In this document: positions 25,501 to 39,009 of the stretch, piece by piece
Layout of the letters: the number at the start of each line of letters is the position of its first letter
Numbering within the stretch: position 1 is the first letter of the stretch
Origin: Glandiceps talaboti
Taxonomy: Eukaryota > Hemichordata > Enteropneusta > Spengelidae
Direction of reading: 5' to 3'
NCBI RefSeq assembly: GCF_964340395.1
Contig: NC_135567.1
Location: 4,891,399-4,955,398 of the forward strand
DNA: 64,000 bases
Position numbers and translations under genes: made by a program
Notes under the pieces: model-generated
The model's database searches: none
Seen by the model: only the letters and a program-made list of their open reading frames with translations
What the model was told of the DNA's origin: nothing

Positions 25501-28500
25501 GTCTATGGTAATAGTCTAGTCAGTGAGTATTTCTATGTGTACAAGTGTAGACTGAAGTCTATGGTAATAGTCTAGTCAGTGAGTATTTCTATGTGTACAA
25601 GTGTAGACTGAAGTCTATGGTAATAGTCTAGTCAGTGAGTATTTCTATGTGTACAAGTGTAGACTGAAGTCTATGGTAATAGTCTAGTCAGTGAGTATTT
25701 CTATGTGTACAAGTGTAGACTGAAGTCTATGGTAATAGTCTAGTCAGTGAGTATTTCTATGTGTACAAGTGTAGACTGAAGTCTAAGGTAATAGCCTAGT
25801 CAGTGAGTATTTCTATGTGTACAAGTGTAGACTGAAGTCTATGGTAATAGTCTAGTCAGTGAGTATTTCTATGTGTACAAGTGTAGACTGAAGTCTATGG
25901 TAATAGTCTAGTCAGTGAGTATTTCTATGTGTACAAGTGTAGACTGAAGTCTATGGTAATAGTCTAGTCAGTGAGTATTTCTATGTGTACAAGTGTAGAC
26001 TGAAGTCTAAGGTAATAGCCTAGTCAGTGAGTATTTCTATGTGTACAAGTGTAGACTGAAGTCTATGGTAATAGTCTAGTCAGTGAGTATTTCTATGTGT
26101 ACAAGTGTAGACTGAAGTCTATGGTAATAGTCTAGTCAGTGAGTATTTCTATGTGTACAAGTGTAGACTATAGTCTATGGTAATAGTCTAGTCAGTGAGT
26201 ATTTATATGTGTACAAGTGTAGACTGAAGTCTATGGTAATAGTCTAGTCAGTGAGTATTTCTATGTGTACAAGTGTAGACTGAAGTCTATGGTAATAGTC
26301 TAGTCAGTGAGTATTTCTATGTGTACAAGTGTAGACTGAAGTCTATGCATGGTAATAGTCTAGTTAGTGAGTATTTATATGTGTACAAGTGTAGACTGAA
26401 GTCTATGGTAATAGTCTAGTCAGTGAGTATTTCTATGTGTACTAGTGTAGACTATAGTAATAGTCTAGTCAGTGAGTATTTCTATGTGTACAAGTGTAGA
26501 CTGAAGTCTATGGTAATAGTCTAGTCAGTGAGTATTTCTATGTGTACAAGTGTAGACTGAAGTCTATGGTAATAGTCTAGTCAGTGAGTATTTCTATGTG
26601 TACAAGTGTAGACTGAAGTCTATGGTAATAGTCTAGACAGTGAGTATTTCTATGTGTACAAGTGTAGACTATAGTCTAAGGTAATAGTCTAGTCAGTGAG
26701 TATTTCTATGTGTACAAGTGTAGACTGAAGTCTATAGTAATAGTCTAGTCAGTGAGTATTTCTATGTGTACAAGTGTAGACTGAAGTCTATGGTAATAGT
26801 CTAGTCAGTGAGTATTTCTATGTGTACAAGTGTAGACTGAAGTCTATGGTAATAGTCTAGTCAGTGAGTATTTCTATGTGTACAAGTGTAGACTGAAGTC
26901 TATGGTAATAGTCTAGTCAGTGAGTATTTCTATGTGTACAAGTGTAGACTGAAGTCTATGGTAATAGTCTAGTCAGTGAGTATTTCTATGTGTACAAGTG
27001 TAGACTGAAGTCTATGGTAATAGTCTAGTCAGTGAGTATTTCTATGTGTACAAGTGTAGACTGAAGTCTAAGGTAATAGCCTAGTCAGTGAGTATTTCTA
27101 TGTGTACAAGTGTAGACTGAAGTCTATGGTAATAGTCTAGTCAGTGAGTATTTCTATGTGTACAAGTGTAGACTGAAGTCTATGGTAATAGTCTAGTCAG
27201 TGAGTATTTCTATGTGTACAAGTGTAGACTGAAGTCTATGGTAATAGTCTAGTCAGTGAGTATTTCTATGTGTACAAGTGTAGACTGAAGTCTAAGGTAA
27301 TAGCCTAGTCAGTGAGTATTTCTATGTGTACAAGTGTAGACTGAAGTCTATGGTAATAGTCTAGTCAGTGAGTATTTCTATGTGTACAAGTGTAGACTGA
27401 AGTCTATGGTAATAGTCTAGTCAGTGAGTATTTCTATGTGTACAAGTGTAGACTATAGTCTATGGTAATAGTCTAGTCAGTGAGTATTTATATGTGTACA
27501 AGTGTAGACTGAAGTCTATGGTAATAGTCTAGTCAGTGAGTATTTCTATGTGTACAAGTGTAGACTGAAGTCTATGGTAATAGTCTAGTCAGTGAGTATT
27601 TCTATGTGTACAAGTGTAGACTGAAGTCTATGGTAATAGTCTAGTCAGTGAGTATTTCTATGTGTACAAGTGTAGACTATAGTCTATGGTAATAGTCTAG
27701 TCAGTGAGTATTTCTATGTGTACAAGTGTAGACTGAAGTCTATGGTAATAGTCTAGTCAGTAAGTATTTCTATGTGTACAAGTGTAGACTATAGTCTATG
27801 GTAATAGTCTAGTCAGTGAGTATTTATATGTGTACAAAAGTAGACTGAAGTCTATGGTAATAGTCTAGTCAGTGAGTATTTCTATGTGTACAAGTGTAGA
27901 CTGAAGTCTATGGTAATAGTATGGTCAGTGAGTATTTCTATGTGTACAAGTGTAGACTGAAGTCTATGGTAATAGTCTAGTCAGTGAGTATTTCTATGTG
28001 TACAAGTATAGACTGAAGTCTATGGTAATAGTCTAGTCAGTGAGTATTTCTATGTGTACAAGTGTAGACTGAAGTCTATAGTAATAGTCTAGTCAGTGAG
28101 TATTTCTATGTGTACAAGTGTAGACTATAGTCTAAGGTAATAGTCTAGTCAGTGAGTATTTCTATGTGTACAAGTGTAGACTGAAGTCTATGGTAATAGT
28201 CTAGTCAGTGAGTATTTATATGTGTACTAGTGTAGACTGAAGTCTATGGTAATAGTCTAGTCAGTGAGTATTTCTATGTGTACAAGTGTAGACTGAAGTC
28301 TATGGTAATAGTCTAGTCAGTGAGTATTTCTATGTGTACAAGTGTAGACTGAAGTCTATGGTAATAGTCTAGACAGTGAGTATTTCTATGTGTACAAGTG
28401 TAGACTGAAGTCTAAGGTAATAGCCTAGTCAGTGAGTATTTCTATGTGTACAAGTGTAGACTGAAGTCTATGGTAATAGTCTAGTCAGTGAGTATTTCTA

Positions 28501-29049
28501 TGTGTACAAGTGTAGACTGAAGTCTATGGTAATAGTCTAGTCAGTGAGTATTTCTATGTGTACAAGTGTAGACTGAAGTCTATGGTAATAGTCTAGTCAG
28601 TGAGTATTTCTATGTGTACAAGTGTAGACTATAGTCTATGGTAATAGTCTAGTCAGTGAGTATTTATATGTGTACAAGTGTAGACTGAAGTCTATGGTAA
28701 TAGTCTAGTCAGTGAGTATTTCTATGTGTACAAGTGTAGACTGAAGTCTATGGTAATAGTCTAGACAGTGAGTATTTCTATGTGTACAAGTGTAGACTGA
28801 AGTCTAAGGTAATAGCCTAGTCAGTGAGTATTTCTATGTGTACAAGTGTAGACTGAAGTCTATGGTAATAGTCTAGTCAGTGAGTATTTCTATGTGTACA
28901 AGTGTAGACTGAAGTCTATGGTAATAGTCTAGTCAGTGAGTATTTCTATGTGTACAAGTGTAGACTGAAGTCTATGGTAATAGTCTAGTCAGTGAGTATT
29001 TCTATGTGTACAAGTGTAGACTATAGTCTATGGTAATAGTCTAGTCAGT

Positions 29050-31560
29050 GAGTATTTATATGTGTACAAGTGTAGACTGAAGTCTATGGTAATAGTCTAG
29101 TCAGTGAGTATTTCTATGTGTACAAGTGTAGACTGAAGTCTATGGTAATAGTCTAGTCAGTGAGTATTTCTATGTGTACAAGTGTAGACTGAAGTCTATG
29201 GTAATAGTCTAGTCAGTGAGTATTTCTATGTGTACAAGTGTAGACTATAGTCTATGGTAATAGTCTAGTCAGTGAGTATTTCTATGTGTACAAGTGTAGA
29301 CTGAAGTCTATGGTAATAGTCTAGTCAGTGAGTATTTCTATGTGTACAAGTGTAGACTATAGTCTATGGTAATAGTCTAGTCAGTGAGTATTTATATGTG
29401 TACAAAAGTAGACTGAAGTATATGGTAATAGTCTAGTCAGTGAGTATTTCTATGTGTACAAGTGTAGACTGAAGTCTATGGTAATAGTATGGTCAGTGAG
29501 TATTTCTATGTGTACAAGTGTAGACTGAAGTCTATGGTAATAGTCTAGTCAGTGAGTATTTCTATGTGTACAAGTGTAGACTGAAGTCTATGGTAATAGT
29601 CTAGTCAGTGAGTATTTCTATGTGTACAAGTGTAGACTGAAGTCTATGGTAATAGTCTAGTCAGTGAGTATTTCTATGTGTACAAGTGTAGACTATAGTC
29701 TAAGGTAATAGTCTAGTCAGTGAGTATTTCTATGTGTACAAGTGTAGACTGAAGTCTATGGTAATAGTCTAGTCAGTGAGTATTTATATGTGTACTAGTG
29801 TAGACTGAAGTCTATGGTAATAGTCTAGTCAGTGAGTATTTCTATGTGTACAAGTGTAGACTGAAGTCTATGGTAATAGTCTAGTCAGTGAGTATTTCTA
29901 TGTGTACAAGTGTAGACTGAAGTCTATGGTAATAGTCTAGTCAGTGAGTATTTCTATGTGTACAAGTGTAGACTGAAGTCTATGCATGGTAATAGTCTAG
30001 TTAGTGAGTATTTATATGTGTACAAGTGTAGACTGAAGTCTATGGTAATAGTCTAGTCAGTGAGTATTTCTATGTGTACTAGTGTAGACTATAGTAATAG
30101 TCTAGTCAGTGAGTATTTCTATGTGTACAAGTGTAGACTGAAGTCTATGGTAATAGTCTAGTCAGTGAGTATTTCTATGTGTACAAGTGTAGACTGAAGT
30201 CTATGGTAATAGTCTAGTCAGTGAGTATTTCTATGTGTACAAGTGTAGACTGAAGTCTATGGTAATAGTCTAGACAGTGAGTATTTCTATGTGTACAAGT
30301 GTAGACTATAGTCTAAGGTAATAGTCTAGTCAGTGAGTATTTCTATGTGTACAAGTGTAGACTGAAGTCTATGGTAATAGTCTAGTCAGTGAGTATTTCT
30401 ATGTGTACAAGTGTAGACTGAAGTCTATGGTAATAGTCTAGTCAGTGAGTATTTCTATGTGTACAAGTGTAGACTGAAGTCTATGGTAATAGTCTAGTCA
30501 GTGAGTATTTCTATGTGTACAAGTGTAGACTGAAGTCTATGGTAATAGTCTAGTCAGTGAGTATTTCTATGTGTACAAGTGTAGACTGAAGTCTATGGTA
30601 ATAGTCTAGTCAGTGAGTATTTCTATGTGTACAAGTGTAGACTGAAGTCTATGGTAATAGTCTAGTCAGTGAGTATTTCTATGTGTACAAGTGTAGACTG
30701 AAGTCTAAGGTAATAGCCTAGTCAGTGAGTATTTCTATGTGTACAAGTGTAGACTGAAGTCTATGGTAATAGTCTAGTCAGTGAGTATTTCTATGTGTAC
30801 AAGTGTAGACTGAAGTCTATGGTAATAGTCTAGTCAGTGAGTATTTCTATGTGTACAAGTGTAGACTATAGTCTATGGTAATAGTCTAGTCAGTGAGTAT
30901 TTATATGTGTACAAGTGTAGACTGAAGTCTATGGTAATAGTCTAGTCAGTGAGTATTTCTATGTGTACAAGTGTAGACTGAAGTCTATGGTAATAGTCTA
31001 GTCAGTGAGTATTTCTATGTGTACAAGTGTAGACTGAAGTCTATGGTAATAGTCTAGTCAGTGAGTATTTCTATGTGTACAAGTGTAGACTATAGTCTAT
31101 GGTAATAGTCTAGTCAGTGAGTATTTCTATGTGTACAAGTGTAGACTGAAGTCTATGGTAATAGTCTAGTCAGTAAGTATTTCTATGTGTACAAGTGTAG
31201 ACTATAGTCTATGGTAATAGTCTAGTCAGTGAGTATTTATATGTGTACAAAAGTAGACTGAAGTCTATGGTAATAGTCTAGTCAGTGAGTATTTCTATGT
31301 GTACAAGTGTAGACTGAAGTCTATGGTAATAGTATGGTCAGTGAGTATTTCTATGTGTACAAGTGTAGACTGAAGTCTATGGTAATAGTCTAGTCAGTGA
31401 GTATTTCTATGTGTACAAGTGTAGACTGAAGTCTATGGTAATAGTCTAGTCAGTGAGTATTTCTATGTGTACAAGTGTAGACTGAAGTCTATAGTAATAG
31501 TCTAGTCAGTGAGTATTTCTATGTGTACAAGTGTAGACTATAGTCTAAGGTAATAGTCTA
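29050..31560 (+). repeat. Satellite block B, left copy (9960-bp offset)
   Basis: Line-by-line identity with 39010-41520. Examples are ATGCATGG at 29983 and 39943, the deleted GACTATAGTAATAG unit, CAAAAG at 29403 and 39363, and AGTAAGTAT near 31171 and 41131. One of the few differences seen is TATATGTAC at 41257. At least 2.4 kb is almost identical. Confidence 0.85.
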
Positions 31561-34500
31561 GTCAGTGAGTATTTCTATGTGTACAAGTGTAGACTGAAGT
31601 CTATGGTAATAGTCTAGTCAGTGAGTATTTCTATGTGTACAAGTGTAGACTGAAGTCTATGGTAATAGTCTAGTCAGTGAGTATTTCTATGTGTACAAGT
31701 GTAGACTATAGTCTATGGTAATAGTCTAGTCAGTGAGTATTTATATGTGTACAAGTGTAGACTGAAGTCTATGGTAATAGTCTAGTCAGTGAGTATTTCT
31801 ATGTGTACAAGTGTAGACTGAAGTCTATGGTAATAGTCTAGTCAGTGAGTATTTCTATGTGTACAAGTGTAGACTGAAGTCTATGGTAATAGTCTAGTCA
31901 GTGAGTATTTCTATGTGTACAAGTGTAGACTATAGTCTATGGTAATAGTCTAGTCAGTGAGTATTTCTATGTGTACAAGTGTAGACTGAAGTCTATGGTA
32001 ATAGTCTAGTCAGTAAGTATTTCTATGTGTACAAGTGTAGACTATAGTCTATGGTAATAGTCTAGTCAGTGAGTATTTATATGTGTACAAAAGTAGACTG
32101 AAGTCTATGGTAATAGTCTAGTCAGTGAGTATTTCTATGTGTACAAGTGTAGACTGAAGTCTATGGTAATAGTATGGTCAGTGAGTATTTCTATGTGTAC
32201 AAGTGTAGACTGAAGTCTATGGTAATAGTCTAGTCAGTGAGTATTTCTATGTGTACAAGTATAGACTGAAGTCTATGGTAATAGTCTAGTCAGTGAGTAT
32301 TTCTATGTGTACAAGTGTAGACTGAAGTCTATAGTAATAGTCTAGTCAGTGAGTATTTCTATGTGTACAAGTGTAGACTATAGTCTAAGGTAATAGTCTA
32401 GTCAGTGAGTATTTCTATGTGTACAAGTGTAGACTGAAGTCTATGGTAATAGTCTAGTCAGTGAGTATTTATATGTGTACTAGTGTAGACTGAAGTCTAT
32501 GGTAATAGTCTAGTCAGTGAGTATTTCTATGTGTACAAGTGTAGACTGAAGTCTATGGTAATAGTCTAGTCAGTGAGTATTTCTATGTGTACAAGTGTAG
32601 ACTGAAGTCTATGGTAATAGTCTAGACAGTGAGTATTTCTATGTGTACAAGTGTAGACTGAAGTCTAAGGTAATAGCCTAGTCAGTGAGTATTTCTATGT
32701 GTACAAGTGTAGACTGAAGTCTATGGTAATAGTCTAGTCAGTGAGTATTTCTATGTGTACAAGTGTAGACTGAAGTCTATGGTAATAGTCTAGTCAGTGA
32801 GTATTTCTATGTGTACAAGTGTAGACTGAAGTCTATGGTAATAGTCTAGTCAGTGAGTATTTCTATGTGTACAAGTGTAGACTATAGTCTATGGTAATAG
32901 TCTAGTCAGTGAGTATTTATATGTGTACAAGTGTAGACTGAAGTCTATGGTAATAGTCTAGTCAGTGAGTATTTCTATGTGTACAAGTGTAGACTGAAGT
33001 CTATGGTAATAGTCTAGACAGTGAGTATTTCTATGTGTACAAGTGTAGACTGAAGTCTAAGGTAATAGCCTAGTCAGTGAGTATTTCTATGTGTACAAGT
33101 GTAGACTGAAGTCTATGGTAATAGTCTAGTCAGTGAGTATTTCTATGTGTACAAGTGTAGACTGAAGTCTATGGTAATAGTCTAGTCAGTGAGTATTTCT
33201 ATGTGTACAAGTGTAGACTGAAGTCTATGGTAATAGTCTAGTCAGTGAGTATTTCTATGTGTACAAGTGTAGACTATAGTCTATGGTAATAGTCTAGTCA
33301 GTGAGTATTTATATGTGTACAAGTGTAGACTGAAGTCTATGGTAATAGTCTAGTCAGTGAGTATTTCTATGTGTACAAGTGTAGACTGAAGTCTATGGTA
33401 ATAGTCTAGTCAGTGAGTATTTCTATGTGTACAAGTGTAGACTGAAGTCTATGGTAATAGTCTAGTCAGTGAGTATTTCTATGTGTACAAGTGTAGACTA
33501 TAGTCTATGGTAATAGTCTAGTCAGTGAGTATTTCTATGTGTACAAGTGTAGACTGAAGTCTATGGTAATAGTCTAGTCAGTGAGTATTTCTATGTGTAC
33601 AAGTGTAGACTATAGTCTATGGTAATAGTCTAGTCAGTGAGTATTTATATGTGTACAAAAGTAGACTGAAGTATATGGTAATAGTCTAGTCAGTGAGTAT
33701 TTCTATGTGTACAAGTGTAGACTGAAGTCTATGGTAATAGTATGGTCAGTGAGTATTTCTATGTGTACAAGTGTAGACTGAAGTCTATGGTAATAGTCTA
33801 GTCAGTGAGTATTTCTATGTGTACAAGTGTAGACTGAAGTCTATGGTAATAGTCTAGTCAGTGAGTATTTCTATGTGTACAAGTGTAGACTGAAGTCTAT
33901 GGTAATAGTCTAGTCAGTGAGTATTTCTATGTGTACAAGTGTAGACTATAGTCTAAGGTAATAGTCTAGTCAGTGAGTATTTCTATGTGTACAAGTGTAG
34001 ACTGAAGTCTATGGTAATAGTCTAGTCAGTGAGTATTTATATGTGTACTAGTGTAGACTGAAGTCTATGGTAATAGTCTAGTCAGTGAGTATTTCTATGT
34101 GTACAAGTGTAGACTGAAGTCTATGGTAATAGTCTAGTCAGTGAGTATTTCTATGTGTACAAGTGTAGACTGAAGTCTATGGTAATAGTCTAGTCAGTGA
34201 GTATTTCTATGTGTACAAGTGTAGACTGAAGTCTATGCATGGTAATAGTCTAGTTAGTGAGTATTTATATGTGTACAAGTGTAGACTGAAGTCTATGGTA
34301 ATAGTCTAGTCAGTGAGTATTTCTATGTGTACTAGTGTAGACTATAGTAATAGTCTAGTCAGTGAGTATTTCTATGTGTACAAGTGTAGACTGAAGTCTA
34401 TGGTAATAGTCTAGTCAGTGAGTATTTCTATGTGTACAAGTGTAGACTGAAGTCTATGGTAATAGTCTAGTCAGTGAGTATTTCTATGTGTACAAGTGTA

Positions 34501-37500
34501 GACTGAAGTCTATGGTAATAGTCTAGACAGTGAGTATTTCTATGTGTACAAGTGTAGACTATAGTCTAAGGTAATAGTCTAGTCAGTGAGTATTTCTATG
34601 TGTACAAGTGTAGACTGAAGTCTATGGTAATAGTCTAGTCAGTGAGTATTTCTATGTGTACAAGTGTAGACTGAAGTCTATGGTAATAGTCTAGTCAGTG
34701 AGTATTTCTATGTGTACAAGTGTAGACTGAAGTCTATGGTAATAGTCTAGTCAGTGAGTATTTCTATGTGTACAAGTGTAGACTGAAGTCTATGGTAATA
34801 GTCTAGTCAGTGAGTATTTCTATGTGTACAAGTGTAGACTGAAGTCTATGGTAATAGTCTAGTCAGTGAGTATTTCTATGTGTACAAGTGTAGACTGAAG
34901 TCTATGGTAATAGTCTAGTCAGTGAGTATTTCTATGTGTACAAGTGTAGACTGAAGTCTAAGGTAATAGCCTAGTCAGTGAGTATTTCTATGTGTACAAG
35001 TGTAGACTGAAGTCTATGGTAATAGTCTAGTCAGTGAGTATTTCTATGTGTACAAGTGTAGACTGAAGTCTATGGTAATAGTCTAGTCAGTGAGTATTTC
35101 TATGTGTACAAGTGTAGACTATAGTCTATGGTAATAGTCTAGTCAGTGAGTATTTATATGTGTACAAGTGTAGACTGAAGTCTATGGTAATAGTCTAGTC
35201 AGTGAGTATTTCTATGTGTACAAGTGTAGACTGAAGTCTATGGTAATAGTCTAGTCAGTGAGTATTTCTATGTGTACAAGTGTAGACTGAAGTCTATGGT
35301 AATAGTCTAGTCAGTGAGTATTTCTATGTGTACAAGTGTAGACTATAGTCTATGGTAATAGTCTAGTCAGTGAGTATTTCTATGTGTACAAGTGTAGACT
35401 GAAGTCTATGGTAATAGTCTAGTCAGTAAGTATTTCTATGTGTACAAGTGTAGACTATAGTCTATGGTAATAGTCTAGTCAGTGAGTATTTATATGTGTA
35501 CAAAAGTAGACTGAAGTCTATGGTAATAGTCTAGTCAGTGAGTATTTCTATGTGTACAAGTGTAGACTGAAGTCTATGGTAATAGTATGGTCAGTGAGTA
35601 TTTCTATGTGTACAAGTGTAGACTGAAGTCTATGGTAATAGTCTAGTCAGTGAGTATTTCTATGTGTACAAGTGTAGACTGAAGTCTATGGTAATAGTCT
35701 AGTCAGTGAGTATTTCTATGTGTACAAGTGTAGACTGAAGTCTATAGTAATAGTCTAGTCAGTGAGTATTTCTATGTGTACAAGTGTAGACTATAGTCTA
35801 AGGTAATAGTCTAGTCAGTGAGTATTTCTATGTGTACAAGTGTAGACTGAAGTCTATGGTAATAGTCTAGTCAGTGAGTATTTATATGTGTACTAGTGTA
35901 GACTGAAGTCTATGGTAATAGTCTAGTCAGTGAGTATTTCTATGTGTACAAGTGTATGACTATAGTCTAAGGTAATAGTCTAGTCAGTGAGTATTTCTAT
36001 GTGTACAAGTGTAGACTGAAGTCTATGGTAATAGTCTAGTCAGTGAGTATTTCTATGTGTACAAGTGTAGACTGAAGTCTATGGTAATAGTCTAGTCAGT
36101 GAGTATTTCTATGTGTACAAGTGTAGACTGAAGTCTATGGTAATAGTCTAGTCAGTGAGTATTTCTATGTGTACAAGTGTAGACTGAAGTCTATGGTAAT
36201 AGTCTAGTCAGTGAGTATTTCTATGTGTACAAGTGTAGACTGAAGTCTATGGTAATAGTCTAGTCAGTGAGTATTTCTATGTGTACAAGTGTAGACTGAA
36301 GTCTATGGTAATAGTCTAGTCAGTGAGTATTTCTATGTGTACAAGTGTAGACTGAAGTCTAAGGTAATAGTCTAGTCAGTGAGTATTTATATGTGTACAA
36401 GTGTAGACTGAAGTCTATGGTAATAGTCTAGTCAGTGAGTATTTCTATGTGTACAAGTGTAGACTATAGTCTAAGGTAATAGTCTAGTCAGTGAGTATTT
36501 CTATGTGTACAAGTGTAGACTGAAGTCTATGGTAATAGTCTAGTCAGTGAGTATTTCTATGTGTACAAGTGTAGACTGAAGTCTATGGTAATAGTCTAGT
36601 CAGTGAGTATTTCTATGTGTACAAGTGTAGACTGAAGTCTATGGTAATAGTCTAGTCAGTGAGTATTTCTATGTGTACAAGTGTAGACTGAAGTCTATGG
36701 TAATAGTCTAGTCAGTGAGTATTTCTATGTGTACAAGTGTAGACTGAAGTCTATGGTAATAGTCTAGTCAGTGAGTATTTCTATGTGTACAAGTGTAGAC
36801 TGAAGTCTATGGTAATAGTCTAGTCAGTGAGTATTTCTATGTGTACAAGTGTAGACTGAAGTCTAAGGTAATAGCCTAGTCAGTGAGTATTTCTATGTGT
36901 ACAAGTGTAGACTGAAGTCTATGGTAATAGTCTAGTCAGTGAGTATTTCTATGTGTACAAGTGTAGACTGAAGTCTATGGTAATAGTCTAGTCAGTGAGT
37001 ATTTCTATGTGTACAAGTGTAGACTGAAGTCTATGGTAATAGTCTAGTCAGTGAGTATTTCTATGTGTACAAGTGTAGACTGAAGTCTAAGGTAATAGCC
37101 TAGTCAGTGAGTATTTCTATGTGTACAAGTGTAGACTGAAGTCTATGGTAATAGTCTAGTCAGTGAGTATTTCTATGTGTACAAGTGTAGACTGAAGTCT
37201 ATGGTAATAGTCTAGTCAGTGAGTATTTCTATGTGTACAAGTGTAGACTATAGTCTATGGTAATAGTCTAGTCAGTGAGTATTTATATGTGTACAAGTGT
37301 AGACTGAAGTCTATGGTAATAGTCTAGTCAGTGAGTATTTCTATGTGTACAAGTGTAGACTGAAGTCTATGGTAATAGTCTAGTCAGTGAGTATTTCTAT
37401 GTGTACAAGTGTAGATTGAAGTCTATGCATGGTAATAGTCTAGTTAGTGAGTATTTATATGTGTACAAGTGTAGACTGAAGTCTATGGTAATAGTCTAGT

Positions 37501-39009
37501 CAGTGAGTATTTCTATGTGTACTAGTGTAGACTATAGTAATAGTCTAGTCAGTGAGTATTTCTATGTGTACAAGTGTAGACTGAAGTCTATGGTAATAGT
37601 CTAGTCAGTGAGTATTTCTATGTGTACAAGTGTAGACTGAAGTCTAAGGTAATAGTCTAGTCAGTGAGTATTTCTATGTGTACAAGTGTAGACTGAAGTC
37701 TATGGTAATAGTCTAGACAGTGAGTATTTCTATGTGTACAAGTGTAGACTATAGTCTAAGGTAATAGTCTAGTCAGTGAGTATTTCTATGTGTACAAGTG
37801 TAGACTGAAGTCTATAGTAATAGTCTAGTCAGTGAGTATTTCTATGTGTACAAGTGTAGACTGAAGTCTATGGTAATAGTCTAGTCAGTGAGTATTTCTA
37901 TGTGTACAAGTGTAGACTGAAGTCTATGGTAATAGTCTAGTCAGTGAGTATTTCTATGTGTACAAGTGTAGACTGAAGTCTATGGTAATAGTCTAGTCAG
38001 TGAGTATTTCTATGTGTACAAGTGTAGACTGAAGTCTATGGTAATAGTCTAGTCAGTGAGTATTTCTATGTGTACAAGTGTAGACTGAAGTCTATGGTAA
38101 TAGTCTAGTCAGTGAGTATTTCTATGTGTACAAGTGTAGACTGAAGTCTAAGGTAATAGCCTAGTCAGTGAGTATTTCTATGTGTACAAGTGTAGACTGA
38201 AGTCTATGGTAATAGTCTAGTCAGTGAGTATTTCTATGTGTACAAGTGTAGACTGAAGTCTATGGTAATAGTCTAGTCAGTGAGTATTTCTATGTGTACA
38301 AGTGTAGACTGAAGTCTATGGTAATAGTCTAGTCAGTGAGTATTTCTATGTGTACAAGTGTAGACTGAAGTCTAAGGTAATAGCCTAGTCAGTGAGTATT
38401 TCTATGTGTACAAGTGTAGACTGAAGTCTATGGTAATAGTCTAGTCAGTGAGTATTTCTATGTGTACAAGTGTAGACTGAAGTCTATGGTAATAGTCTAG
38501 TCAGTGAGTATTTCTATGTGTACAAGTGTAGACTATAGTCTATGGTAATAGTCTAGTCAGTGAGTATTTATATGTGTACAAGTGTAGACTGAAGTCTATG
38601 GTAATAGTCTAGTCAGTGAGTATTTCTATGTGTACAAGTGTAGACTGAAGTCTATGGTAATAGTCTAGTCAGTGAGTATTTCTATGTGTACAAGTGTAGA
38701 CTGAAGTCTATGGTAATAGTCTAGTCAGTGAGTATTTCTATGTGTACAAGTGTAGACTATAGTCTATGGTAATAGTCTAGTCAGTGAGTATTTATATGTG
38801 TACAAGTGTAGACTGAAGTCTATGGTAATAGTCTAGTCAGTGAGTATTTCTATGTGTACAAGTGTAGACTGAAGTCTATGGTAATAGTCTAGTCAGTGAG
38901 TATTTCTATGTGTACAAGTGTAGACTGAAGTCTATGGTAATAGTCTAGTCAGTGAGTATTTCTATGTGTACAAGTGTAGACTATAGTCTATGGTAATAGT
39001 CTAGTCAGT